In this document: piece by piece, positions 51,001 to 60,130 of the stretch
Position numbering within the stretch: position 1 is the stretch's first letter
How the letters are laid out: each line of letters begins with the position of its first letter
Assembly (NCBI RefSeq): GCF_001039355.2
Contig: NW_019775659.1
Span: forward strand, 124,682-188,681
DNA: 64,000 nt
Reading direction: 5' to 3'
From: Lingula anatina
Lineage: Eukaryota; Brachiopoda; Lingulata; Lingulida; Lingulidae
The notes under the pieces: generated by a model
Database searches by the model: none
The model's input: the letters and a program-made list of their open reading frames with translations, nothing else
What the model was told of the DNA's origin: nothing
Position numbers and translations under genes: made by a program

Positions 51001-54000
51001 AATTATCAAATCGTCTTCAGTTTCCACCCTGAGGTTTGGGAGCATGCCTGGAACTTCAAATTCCATTATACCTTGGTCATTTCCTTCAGGTTCCTGTGAC
51101 AATTTGTCTTCCGTGGGTGAAGCTGCTTCTTCTTTGATCGGTATATTCATGCCAGATTTAGGACTACAGGCATGTTCATGTTCAATGACAACATCTTTAT
51201 TTACATCCACTGGTTCTTCTTTAATAACCACAGGAAAAAGGGCTGGCTTTATGTGAGATATACTCTCATCATCCTCTGAAGAAGATGATGTGGAGCTTTC
51301 ATCACTGCTTTCTTCACTTCCCTGCTCTTCATCACTGGTCTCACCGGAAGATTTTTCTTCAGCATCTTCTTCTAACTCCTGTACATGGACTTTTTCACTC
51401 TCATTTTCATCTTTTTCAACTGTATTACCCATTTCATCATCATCATCTTCTTCATTATTACCCTCAGATGTATGCCTGATCTCTTTCACTCTACTTTGCA
51501 TTTTGGCGATAAGATCAGAAAGTGGATCATATCTGTGCTGTGCAGCAGTGCCAGGAGTCTCCTCATCCAAAGTCGCTTCTTTGTTACTCTCTTCACTGCT
51601 TTGCTTTCTTTTAGATGAACTACCTTCATTATCACGTTCACTAACCCTCACTTTTGGGCTAACAGCTTTGGATACTTTTCCAGTTCTTTCACCCTTTCCA
51701 TCAAAGTTGAGATTCCTTCTTACTCCATACTTGACAGCATCAGCATCAATTGGTTTCAATGGTATGACAACATTTTTTGTCAATAACGGATGCTTTATAG
51801 GACTTGATTTTGGAGAAGCTTTCTGATTTGTATTTGGTAATTGCTTGAGGGGACTGCATCCTGGTGAGGACTTTTGAGCAGAAGTAGGGAGTTGTTTTAA
51901 TGGGCTTTGTGCATGTGACGGTTTCTGAGCAGAGGTATGGGTTGAACTCAAGTCAGGTGGACATTTTTCCAGTGATACTTGATTTTCTGACGATGAAAGC
52001 AGCTGCTGACCTGATGGACCTGAGTTGAAAGTAATGGCACTTTGAATTTCCTGGGGTGAGCTTGAGGGGGTCAACTGTTCTGCAGATGACTGACATCCAC
52101 TTGCTGTACCAGCATTGTCTATGGGTAGCTTCTGCGTCAAGTCTGCCTGATTTGGTTGCTGTTCTGATTCTTTTGGGGATATTTCATTTGTTGAACTGCC
52201 TTTAATATGTTCCACAGGTCCTGGGGAGATGCTCATTCTTAAATCTTTAGAATTCAAGGAATCTGACTGCTTTGAGATAGGTTTTATAGGTGAGTCAAGA
52301 TTTACTGGTGATGTTTGAGGTTTTAAATCTGGTTGTTTTACAGCTACCCCATCAACTTTGGCAAGTGGTTGATTTTGATGCTTTTTTGGTGAAAGTTTTA
52401 CTGCTGAATCTATATTCAAAGAGTTTCTATTACTCTCCTGTTCAGCATTTGAAGGTTTTTTGTTAGCCATTTTTGTTGAAACATCTTTCTGGGCAACCTC
52501 TACTTCTGCTAGCTTGGCAGGATTTGTTCTTAAAGAAGCCTTTCTTTTTTCAGAATCTTCTCTAGTCATGTTCTCCAGCTGCTTGTATGAAGCAAAAACC
52601 TTGCTCACTTTTGCCGAAAAGTCCAATTTAGGATCAGATTTCACCTTTGATCCTTGCTGTGAACCATCTTTGTTCTCAGTTGTAACCTGGGAATTAGGCT
52701 TTCTTGTAACTGACTTGGAGGGACTGCCAGTCAAAAGTTTGACATTAAAAAATGTCTCACTTTTTGACAGGTCTGCCACACTGGGCAACTGCACAATGGG
52801 TTCCCTTGGTCCTCTCAATATCTTCAAAGCTTCCTTAGGGCTGGAGTAAACCCTTACTTTCGACTGCTGTCTAGGTCTACTAGTGTTGCCTTTGTCTGCA
52901 GGAGGTATTTTTTGAGAACTTGAATTAGAGGTCTCTTTTAGTCTTTGAACTATGTCTTCAAAATTGGCTTCTAATTGTTGGGCCTCCTCTTTTGAGATGC
53001 TAAAAAGGGCGTCTTCATCAAGAGCCTTTTTGTTTTTTCCCAGGGCCCCTTCTACTTGTTCACCAACTTCTTCTTTGGAGAATGTTTTCTTGTGAATTTG
53101 CTTTTGAAGTGGTGCGTCTTTTTCAGCATTGCTCATCCCTGTTTGAACTTTTTTCCCAGATTCTCCACTGTTTTCAACAGATACTTTATCTAGAACATTT
53201 TCACGGGACCCTCTTCTAGTCACCCTTGCTTCTATTGTTCTATCTTTGCTGCTGTCAATTTTGTTATGACTTTGAAAACTGGTTTTATGACCTCTAGATC
53301 TTGTTTGCCTGGCATCCTGTTGTGTGAAGTCCTCGTTGGGTGTATCGTTTCCTATTCCAGATTTGATCTGCTGGGATCCGCTTGCTATGGCTGCGGTGCT
53401 TTTAACTGCTCCTTTGGCATTCCCAGAACTGTTTTTCTCAGAATAACGAGGATTGGTCTCATTCACAGTGGTGCCTGGCATACTGCTAAAAACATATATG
53501 ACATATTTAATCCATGTAACCTTTGTAGATCTTCTTTTACAGCACATGAAAATAAAATCAAGCTTGGAAAGAAATGAGAGATATTTTAACATATAATACT
53601 GAAATAAAACTAACCTTCTGGTCAAATGTTCTGCAGGAGAACCTTCTCCAACTTCTCCATGTCTTGCTGGTTGAGATACAAAAGCTGCTGTGCCTCCTAC
53701 TTTACAATACATATAAATTGGCTATACAGTTATGGTATAATATACAGTAACACTTGCATTCCTTTGATGAAAAAAATATATAGAACAAAACAGCAAATAC
53801 ATTTCTTAACAATTTGATAAAGACAACTGTCAGTTAATAATCAGGTGGAGAATCCTATTAATTCACCCTTTACTAAAAAATGTCATAAAATCTTTATATT
53901 TCACCAGAATGGCCTGAAATTTTTACTGTTGATAGAAAAATGTACTCCAAAATATATTCAAAATTCAACATCTAGTTGTCAAACCACTAGTGCATTTCTG

Positions 54001-57000
54001 CTCAGAGCCAATTTTGCAGTTTTCAAGCTATGTATGCAATACGGTCTCAGAAATTATGAAATATAGTCTTACCTTGATCACTAACACAGGAAATTGGCAA
54101 ATCCTTCCTTTTTGCATGATAACATTATCTGTTTGTTTCTGTCTTGTCACCTCTATTTTGGTAGAAAAACCTTTATGTTGCAATGGTTCTTCATTTGTGC
54201 AAATGTCTCTTGTGTGTGCTGTATTGTCACTGACAACTGACATAATTTTGGTAGCACTTTGGCCTGCAAGCACTGTGGATGTGTCCGTCTGAGACACACC
54301 TTCAGATGCAACCAAAGGTGTCTCCATTGCAGGTGAACTTGTTAAATCAGATCTTCCAGCATCATGGGGATTTAAGAAGCTACTACTACTTTGGCTTACA
54401 ACTGTTCTATTTTGGACTTGAACTGTGGACAGCTTTGCAGTATGATCCTTTTTAGCAGCAGGGTCTCCACTTGCTGTTGCAAATCTTGTTTTCAGCAAAG
54501 CAGCACTTTGCAGGTTATCTGCATGAGCTTTCCTGGGTGACTTCTTAAGGTGTAGCAAACGTTCAGCATTTGTTATGGGTCTATGAGCCTTTGTTACTGG
54601 TACAGAAACTTTTCCACCATAATGATCCCCAACAAGAGGTGATGTTTTGGACTCCTTTTTTGCACTCTGTCTTTCCTCCTGCTCAGCTTTATCCAGATAT
54701 CTTAACATGATATCCAATGGATCCTGGCTTGTGGAACCAAATGAAACCATTTGTTTTCCATTCCCTGGTTTCTTGCTGCTATCCATGATGAAAAGTTCCA
54801 ATATCTTAATTGTCAATTGATATAGTACTTCAGCTTTAAAAAATCCCCTGCAATCATTCAGTAGTCCTGTCTATACCCTAATCAAAACAAAATGATTTCT
54901 GTTTAGCTTTTGGCCAGTTTTATTAAATTACCATTACTTATTCAGTTTGGCAAAAGTAATAATAATAATAATAAAAATAATATAAATAAATAAATAAATT
55001 ATAATAATAAATTATAATAATAAAAATAAAATAATAATAATCATAATAATAAGTTATAGTAAAGTAATATATCTTATTTTATAACATATTTTAAATGTGA
55101 GACTCAGAGACCTAAAACTTCCTCCTAGGTATGTACCACCAGCTAGATTAGGCTCATAAAAAGAAAAAAGCTCATGCATATTAGTAGCTCAGAAAATTAA
55201 CAGTAGAAATAGGAATAGTGTTTGGGTAAACAACATGTTATATACACCAACAAATCTGGCACTAGAAGCAATAATGCAATCAAAATGACACATTAATTAA
55301 AAAATGGACACCACATCCAGTACTGCATTAAACAAGCTGCACAAAATGCAACAAACACGGGGTCATTACACATCATCTCATAGAGAGATGGTACCCTCCA
55401 TCAAGAAACATGCTGATTTTAACTAAAAGAAAGACAAATATTGCCGGATATAAGGCCTATTTGACCTTGACATTTTTGAAGGGACTGGCTTGGTTGCTTA
55501 GCAGGACTCACTCACACTCTTCTAGCCTTCCTGTGATATTTAACAGTCAAGGAAACAAGAAGGCATCAATTTCACTGCTCCTGTTGGCTGTCCAACTCAC
55601 CACATTTATAGGAAAAAATTTCCAGTCTAAGGTTTCTGTAACTCTTTATTATCATTCAGATACCGAAAATGAGTTTTTTCCTGCAGGCATCTAATTATTC
55701 AATAATGCATCTATCTTTGTGCTGATTTAAATTAACAAAAAGCCCCTTGAAAATATAAAATATTGTTATATTTTTTCATTGCTATATGTAAGCATAGGCT
55801 TTAATCGTCAATTTAACATCTTTCTATTTTGAGGTGAGATAGCAACCGGTATTGGGTGTAACTTTATCCCTGAACAAGATTTTATCATAAAAATTGGCAG
55901 AGTTGACCAGGAGTATATGGGCTTCAATCCCCTGCCATCATTTTGGTTTTAAATTTAATGTTTTTGTTATGGAGTTATGAGCCCCTAATTACAGATTTTC
56001 ATTAAACAAAGACATTTATTTGTTTTATCAACAATGAAATCTGAACTAAGACTTTAAAGAAAAATCATTGGCAGGGTTTTGGAGTACTAAATAATTTCAT
56101 TAAATTGCCGTTGAAACGGTGATTGTGGGTGCTCAGGTAAAATAGAAATTTGAGAAACATATTTTTCAGTTTTTATCCCATAAGTTGAATTATGACATCA
56201 CGCCTAATGTGACACGTAATATGACACGTGTAAATATAATTTAGTAAATGAACAGGTTGCATTCCCTTTGAGGATGGAGAGTGCAATACAAAAATTTTGA
56301 ACTAGTGCATCCTACTGGTCAAAAAGTAAACTGACGGTACAATGCAATTAATTTAAATACAGACAACCGTATGTTGGACCATAGTTTAAATATAATTCAG
56401 TTTGAAGCAAAATGTTCATAATATTATATTTAGTTAGAAATTTAAAATTCCTGGCAGACATATCTCTGATGATCTTAAAGGGATAATAACTCTTCGTTTT
56501 GGCCAAACAATTAATTTTCCTGGAGTCACAACAATTTTCCCATACTTACCATTGGTTAATGAATCCATTTCTATATTCAAAGTTAGTCCCCGTTTTTTTT
56601 TTTTTTTCTAAATTTTTTTTTTATAATACCTTAAAAGATTATAATAGAGTATAGCCATCAATGGAGGTCACGTGGTCTAAAGACAAGCTCAGATATCAGA
56701 ATAATAGCTATAACTGCCATTTTTGTGGTACAACAGAGTATATTATATTTGTATAAGTTGTTCACAATGTTTTTATTGTGAAATGTAGAGCTCATACGAA
56801 GAGTTATTATCCCTTTAAAAGGCACATCAACATAGACAAAATTGTTTGTAAGACTCAGCAAAGACTTTTTCCTATGGGGCTTGAGGTTATTCCATGTAAA
56901 CCAGGCACTGTTGGTAAAATTTTACAGGGTGGTGACTGGTAGTGAATTGACACTCTTCCACCATCTGGTCTGAAAGTTCTACAGTGCAAATAAAGGAATT

Positions 57001-60000
57001 GCCGCTACATTGTAGTGAACAGTTTGTTTATTCCTATGTCTTCGTTTCAGTCTCTAAAAGCAACTACAACATGAACCAAAATTGGTTTTTACTTATCATC
57101 AACACACATTTTTAATGAGCACATTTGATTGTTTTAAGTCAAATTTTATCGACAGATCATATACAGTTTCATTTTATACCCTTAATGTCTAAACATGGCA
57201 ATAAACTCGAGGACCAGAGAGGTGATACCACTTCTGGGTATTGTACCACCAGCTGGGTTAAGCATTCATATGGAAAACAAAAAACATGGGACACCACCTC
57301 CAATGTTGTGCTTGACAAGCTCTACAAAATGCAGTAAACAAGAGTTCTCAACATTTTTGTTGAAAATTCCAGTTAATAACAAAATCATGGGGAAAAGTTA
57401 AGAGTTCTGATCCAAATTTGTAAAGTAAGGTTCATGGCAAAAAGTAGGTCAAAGGTCAATTTCAAGGTCAGATTGACCATATACAACTTCCTATTCAAGT
57501 TCAATAGTAAGTTTGGGCTTCTCTGCCAGTTTTGGAGTTACAAGGAGCAGAAAAAGTTGCAAAGTTCAGTTCATGGTGAAAAGCAGGTCAAGGGTCAAGT
57601 TCAAGGTCACAATTAGACTGTCAACCTATGACTTCCTATTGAAGTTCAGTGGTAACTTTGGGTGTATCTGCCAGTTTTAGAGATATAAGGGACTTAAAAG
57701 TTGCAAAGTTCAGTTCATGGTGAAAAGTAGGTTAAATTTCAATTTCAAGGTCACTGTTAGATTCCCCGTTTTTATGAGGTCTTATGCAAGTTAAATAGTA
57801 ATTATGGGCATATCTCTGCCAGTTTTGGAAAGATAAAAGTTGGAAAAGTTGCAAAGTTTAATTCATGGTGAAAAGTAGGTCAAAGGTCAATTTCAAGGTC
57901 ACAGATTGTTCTGGCCGAAATTCATAGTCCATAAAAAAACTCATATACCAGTTGGGACTTAAACCATGTGTAGCACCAGCGCCGCACTGATAGTACAATA
58001 AATAAATTATTATTATTATTATTGTGTTGCAGTTTTTTTAATTATTTATACTAATTCTAATAATAGTTGTAATGGGGCTGTCTTAACCTAATGAATGAAA
58101 TATTTAGGAAACTTGAATTAAGCTGCTCAACAGAAATACAGAAAGTAGGAAGAGAACAACAAACGCTCTCACACTTTCAGTCAAGCAAGAGACAAGTCAA
58201 GCAAGAGACAGAGTAACATTGATAGCTAAATCAGGTTACAGTTAAGTATCAAATATGTTTTATAACTACAAACATTTGACAAAATGTGATTATGGATCAC
58301 AATAAGAAATGAATAATAATGGACAGCAGCAGAGAATATTGGCAGCCTGGCAGGCTTTAAATTCTAAGAATTACATAGATATTCATTCTAATGTATTGTC
58401 CTTGTGCAAAAAATTGTAAAAAAACAAACACTTTCCTTATGGTGACAAGGTCTGGTTTAAAGAAGTTTCTTTCTGTATACGTCTTTTTCTTTTCTTTTTT
58501 TTTTTTTTTTCTTTCTTATTAATTTTTTTCAGCGTTTTGTATTTTGAAGATGAAAATTCAATTAATAATTTTCCTCTAATCATAGAATGATAAAGCATCA
58601 AAAGAAAACCTTCTTTTAAGTTATATTTACTAGTAATGCACATAATAATAATGGCTAAGATATGTCATGAATAAGTTTATAAATTTCTTTATAATTAATT
58701 TTTTCTTTAAGGTCAAGCATAGATAGGTCTTAAAAAAAGGATTAAGTATTTTAGCTTGAGCCTCTAATTCGTGAGCAAAGCTGCCCAAGTTAACAACTCC
58801 AGCCATAAATTAAGTATCCCAACATAAAATCAGTTGCCACAACCCCAGTGTTTGATCACACAAGCTATTATCTGTTTATATACAGAATTTTATACATACA
58901 GTATGTTCTGTATGAGCTGGGGATTGTCAAGAACACGTTGCTGCCATGTTAATATGCAGTATAGTTCATCAAAAGACCCTGTAATAATGTAATACAGCCA
59001 TAGTAATATGTATAAAGCCATAGACCCAGATGGAAACTAACAATTTTTTATGGCAATTATTCTAAAATCTGTGCTAGAAAAAAATGTGAATGTTGGAATG
59101 GATTTGTCAACCATTAATTATGGTAAAATTGTCCTTTACCCCAGGAAAATCTGTTAAATGGCACTCTCCCTGTTAAAATAAAGGGTTTTACCCCTTTAAT
59201 GAAGTCAATCACATCAATAAGATGTCTGTATTAAATGTAAAAGTAGTCACACAAATTGTTCAACAGGAAGCAATCCATGCACTTACAACGCATTTTAAAT
59301 TCTACTTTGTGTGCTTTCAAACATCATGGAAAGGATACATAAATTTACAATGTGAGCGAGCAGTGTCTTTGAGTGAGCAGTGTCTGATGTGCTCAACATA
59401 CAAGGTCCAAACCAGTTAGGTGACGATATAAGTTTATTTATTTATTTAGGCCTACTTATGAATTTTTTTATATTGCACAAAAGAACAATTTGAGTAAACT
59501 CCGGTCTTCTTCTTTTTGATCTCTCTATTTTTTACACTCTGAAAAGAATGATTTACATATCAAACAACTGACAAGGCTTATAATGACACCTGATTATTTT
59601 GAAATGTATTTACCAGCAGTCTCTCCCCAAGCTACAGTCACGTGTCACAACATACAGTCAATATAAATATATTTTCTATTTTGCACTTTTATGGCTGTAG
59701 CTTAGTACATAAGTGTTAAAAGTCTTACTGAATAGGACCATTGACTTACACGTACCAAGTTGTGACTTAAACGTACTCCTAGGTCAACTAGCAAGCCATG
59801 CCGCGTACATAGCCAAGTGCGGAAACCCATGCAATATTTGGATCGTAGATTACTGCACAAAATGACAAAGAGTCAATCTAAAACTACTTCTAGTATCTGT
59901 CCAGTAACAAACACTTGTCGTCTGTTGGAACTTTGAACTTCCGTCTAACTAATATTTCAAGATTAAGCCCAAAATAATATGTTAACACATACCTACAAAC

Positions 60001-60011
60001 CTCTCCGCCAT
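33004..60011 (-). CDS. MGA: MGA (MAX gene-associated protein) orthologue without a visible T-box
   Basis: Minus-strand exons in phase: 59993-60011 (ATG, MAERFV), 53615-53696, 50025-53482, 49487-49615, 48854-49266, 48219-48350, 47767-47921, 47358-47522, 46179-47020, 45288-45521, 43290-44948, 41206-43055, 40619-40795, 39894-39964, 34427-34535, 33869-33980 and 33004-33242 (TAA). They sum to 9846 nt, 3281 aa, close to human MGA. The support is a Cys-rich MGA domain (CRYGCVC, YCRMGCICESL; about residues 1230-1290), a segment resembling human MGA (NCKWGMNRQNILNSIAKYV...), FNSCARTTVYIP, VDGIVFASF, SUMO-type VIKEEP and IKQEP motifs, and a C-terminal bHLH-zipper. MGA pairs with MAX at CACGTG and scaffolds PRC1.6 repression. 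The T-box of vertebrate MGA is absent. An alternative start is the ATG at 53481. The 3' exons are duplicated in the assembly. Confidence 0.88.
33869..37054 (-). other. MGA: MGA bHLH-zipper exons (two allelic sets)
   Basis: The exon at 39894-39964 (or 36984-37054) ends with KKIHMT plus a split Arg. The next, 34427-34535 (or 36480-36588), begins ERARRTELMYKFKDLKQIV. Joined, the basic region has H, E-R and R-R in the spacing that contacts CACGTG in bHLH proteins. Exon 33869-33980 (or 35935-36046) supplies helix 2 and the zipper: AIQLIDQLVRKDAELQ, then FLKNKLFKIK. The last exon, 33004-33242 (or 35092-35330), is a disordered tail with an IKQEP SUMO-type motif. The two sets differ at few residues, including Tyr/Phe in IV(Y/F)PDEL and Val/Leu in PD(V/L)GPEN. 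Confidence 0.85.
34711..39587 (-). repeat. Redundant allelic copy (haplotig) of MGA 3' exons
   Basis: Positions 34711-36720 match about 32620-34709, and 36770-39587 match about 39700-42700, with scattered SNPs and small indels in introns and exons alike. Single Ns at 34710 and 39588 sit exactly at the joins. The block alone therefore spans the sequence covered by its two flanks plus a gap of tens of bases at a poly-A run. The best explanation is that a contig from the other haplotype was placed in a scaffold gap. It holds copies of six exons: 35092-35330, 35935-36046, 36480-36588, 36984-37054, 37497-37673 and 38074-39587 (the last truncated by the N). A true tandem duplication is less likely. 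Confidence 0.8.
39589..39690. repeat. (CATCGG)n tract and 30-bp palindrome at contig edge
   Basis: Directly after the N at 39588 come imperfect CATCGG repeats and CGACGACGG sequence. A near-perfect palindrome follows at 39659-39688: arms TATGTACAGACACA and TGTGTCTGTACATA with a TC spacer. This stretch has no counterpart in the other haplotype (about 36740-36776). It produces a spurious Met-Pro-rich extension to a long ORF crossing the N. Confidence 0.75.
40019..40242. mobile_element. MITE family 2, copy 2, haplotype-specific insertion
   Basis: 224 bp present in the MGA intron of one haplotype and absent at the matching site in the other (about 37100-37105). CTAA flanks it on both sides (40015-40018 and 40243-40246), consistent with a 4-bp target duplication, or a 3-bp TAA. 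The ends are imperfect inverted repeats: CCCCATTCCCATAGATTTTA at the left, and the reverse complement of the right end reads GGTGCATTCCAAGAGATTTA. An internal part matches 20107-20305. A short TAA target site would suit PIF/Harbinger-type elements, which is inference. Confidence 0.8.
41975..42015 (-). repeat. Coding trinucleotide repeat (poly-Thr) in MGA
   Basis: A GGT-type run on plus encodes consecutive threonines in the large Thr/Ser-rich MGA exon. The allelic copy at about 38853-38893 has a longer run, so the tract is length-polymorphic. Confidence 0.8.
44425..44853 (-). repeat. MGA: Coding 36-bp minisatellite in MGA (12-aa repeats)
   Basis: About 12 tandem 36-bp units encode the 12-residue motif QQGATPIQLVSS and variants (QQGAAPVQLVSS, QQGVAPIHLVSS). 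The central units are almost identical in DNA, which suggests recent expansion or homogenisation; the outer ones are diverged. The array lies in a Gln/Ala/Ser-rich, probably disordered part of the protein. No function is known to me. Confidence 0.9.
48854..49615 (-). other. MGA: MGA Cys-rich domain exons
   Basis: The exons at 49487-49615 and 48854-49266 join to give ACNKPGCRYGCVCHLC, then PKEYCRMGCICESL, then KNCGKEECQIECHCES. This repeats the C-x-x-G-C-x-C style of the conserved MGA domain (human FCRLGCVCSSL and CMFGCTC). It is the strongest family marker outside the bHLH. The exon ends in a Lys-rich stretch, KKKKKSKK, a plausible nuclear localisation signal. Confidence 0.85.
53622..54786 (-). 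CDS. Unrecognised 262-aa ORF overlapping the MGA 5' end
   Basis: Minus-strand exon 54073-54786 (ATG at 54786; possible acceptor after 54848) encodes 238 aa: MDSSKKPGNGK, a likely helix DPLDIMLRYLDKAEQEERQ, then Lys/Ser/Thr-rich sequence. It ends at a good donor (AAG|GTAAGA) in phase 0. Joined to the next acceptor (exon 53615-53696) it adds a helical tail starting EAQQLLYLNQQDMEKLEKVL and stops at TGA (53624-53622). The same 82-nt exon, entered in phase 1 from the 60-kb first exon, carries MGA's frame instead. I do not recognise the protein. Alternatives: a 1-nt assembly error that would place this exon in MGA itself, or an exon of an unrelated transcript. Confidence 0.5.
54957..55052. repeat. 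AAT-rich microsatellite
   Basis: Imperfect AAT/AATA repeats over about 95 bp just upstream (in the MGA direction) of the 54073-54786 exon. Confidence 0.85.
55128..55365. repeat. Diverged dispersed repeat, copy 1
   Basis: It shares GTACCACCAGCT and then, after an apparent insertion, TGGACACCACATCCAGTACT and CAAGCTGCACAAAATGCAAC with 57225-57345. It is probably an old short interspersed element; the termini are unclear. Confidence 0.45.
56475..56818. mobile_element. MITE family 1, copy 2 (inverted)
   Basis: 344 bp with both ends TTAAAGGGATAATAACTCTT (right end as reverse complement). It is the reverse orientation of the element at 6297-6641. Shared internal blocks include ACCATTGGTTAATGAATCC and GGTCACGTGGTCTAAAGACA, so the CACGTG is kept. 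The central palindrome of copy 1 is degraded here and replaced by A/T runs. Confidence 0.75.
57225..57345. repeat. Diverged dispersed repeat, copy 2
   Basis: It contains GTACCACCAGCTGGGTTAAG and GACACCACCTCCAATGTTG, then CAAGCTCTACAAAATGCAG, matching the copy near 55128-55365 without the insertion. Confidence 0.45.
57405..57905. repeat. Minisatellite of 139-148 bp units with nuclear-receptor-like motifs
   Basis: Four tandem units, anchored by TTCATGG at 57431, 57570, 57714 and 57862. Each has a block like AGGTCAAAGGTCA (exact at 57446-57458 and 57877-57889) followed by TTCAAGGTCA, and later TCTGCCAGTTTT. Units are diverged, so the array is not very recent. AGGTCA direct repeats spaced by one base are DR1 nuclear-receptor half-site pairs, and TCAAGGTCA is an extended monomer site. 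Function is unproven. Confidence 0.8.
59035..59204. mobile_element. MITE family 1, degenerate fragment
   Basis: It contains GAATGTTGGAATGGATTTGT, CAACCATTAATTATGG, CCCCAGGAAAATC and a terminal CCCCTTTAA. These match the right half of the 6297-6641 element with many substitutions. Confidence 0.55.
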
Positions 60012-60130
60012 CTTTAAATGTGTGCGAGCTAACGCATTGTGGGATATTACCGGGCTTTTTGGCCACGTGACCTATTCAGTCGCGTGCCCTATGCCGTGCA
60101 CGTGTAAACATTGTTTAATAAAAATAAGTG
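60012..60130 (-). promoter_or_regulatory. MGA promoter with two CACGTG E-boxes
   Basis: Directly upstream of the minus-strand ATG (60011) are perfect CACGTG hexamers at 60064-60069 (in GGCCACGTGACC) and 60099-60104 (in GTGCACGTGTAA), 30 bp apart. The sequence is GC-richer than its flanks. CACGTG is the site bound by MGA/MAX, MYC/MAX and USF-type dimers, so self-regulation or MYC-network control is possible. The start site itself is not defined. Confidence 0.6.

Larger units (their letters stand above)
54787..59992 (-). other. Long first intron of MGA
   Basis: 5.2 kb containing an AAT-rich microsatellite, MITE family 1 copies, a pair of diverged repeats (about 55128-55365 and 57225-57345), a minisatellite rich in AGGTCA motifs (57405-57905) and a poly-T tract near 58494. 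No T-box or other recognisable exon is present: the ORFs are short and match nothing I know. Confidence 0.6.

Noticed and set aside
59993-60011. Joining the MGA first exon to the exon at 54073-54786
   Set aside because: Using the acceptor after 54848, the MAERFVG frame stops within a dozen codons, so it would only be an upstream ORF for MDSSKK. Joining to 53696 keeps the MGA frame open.
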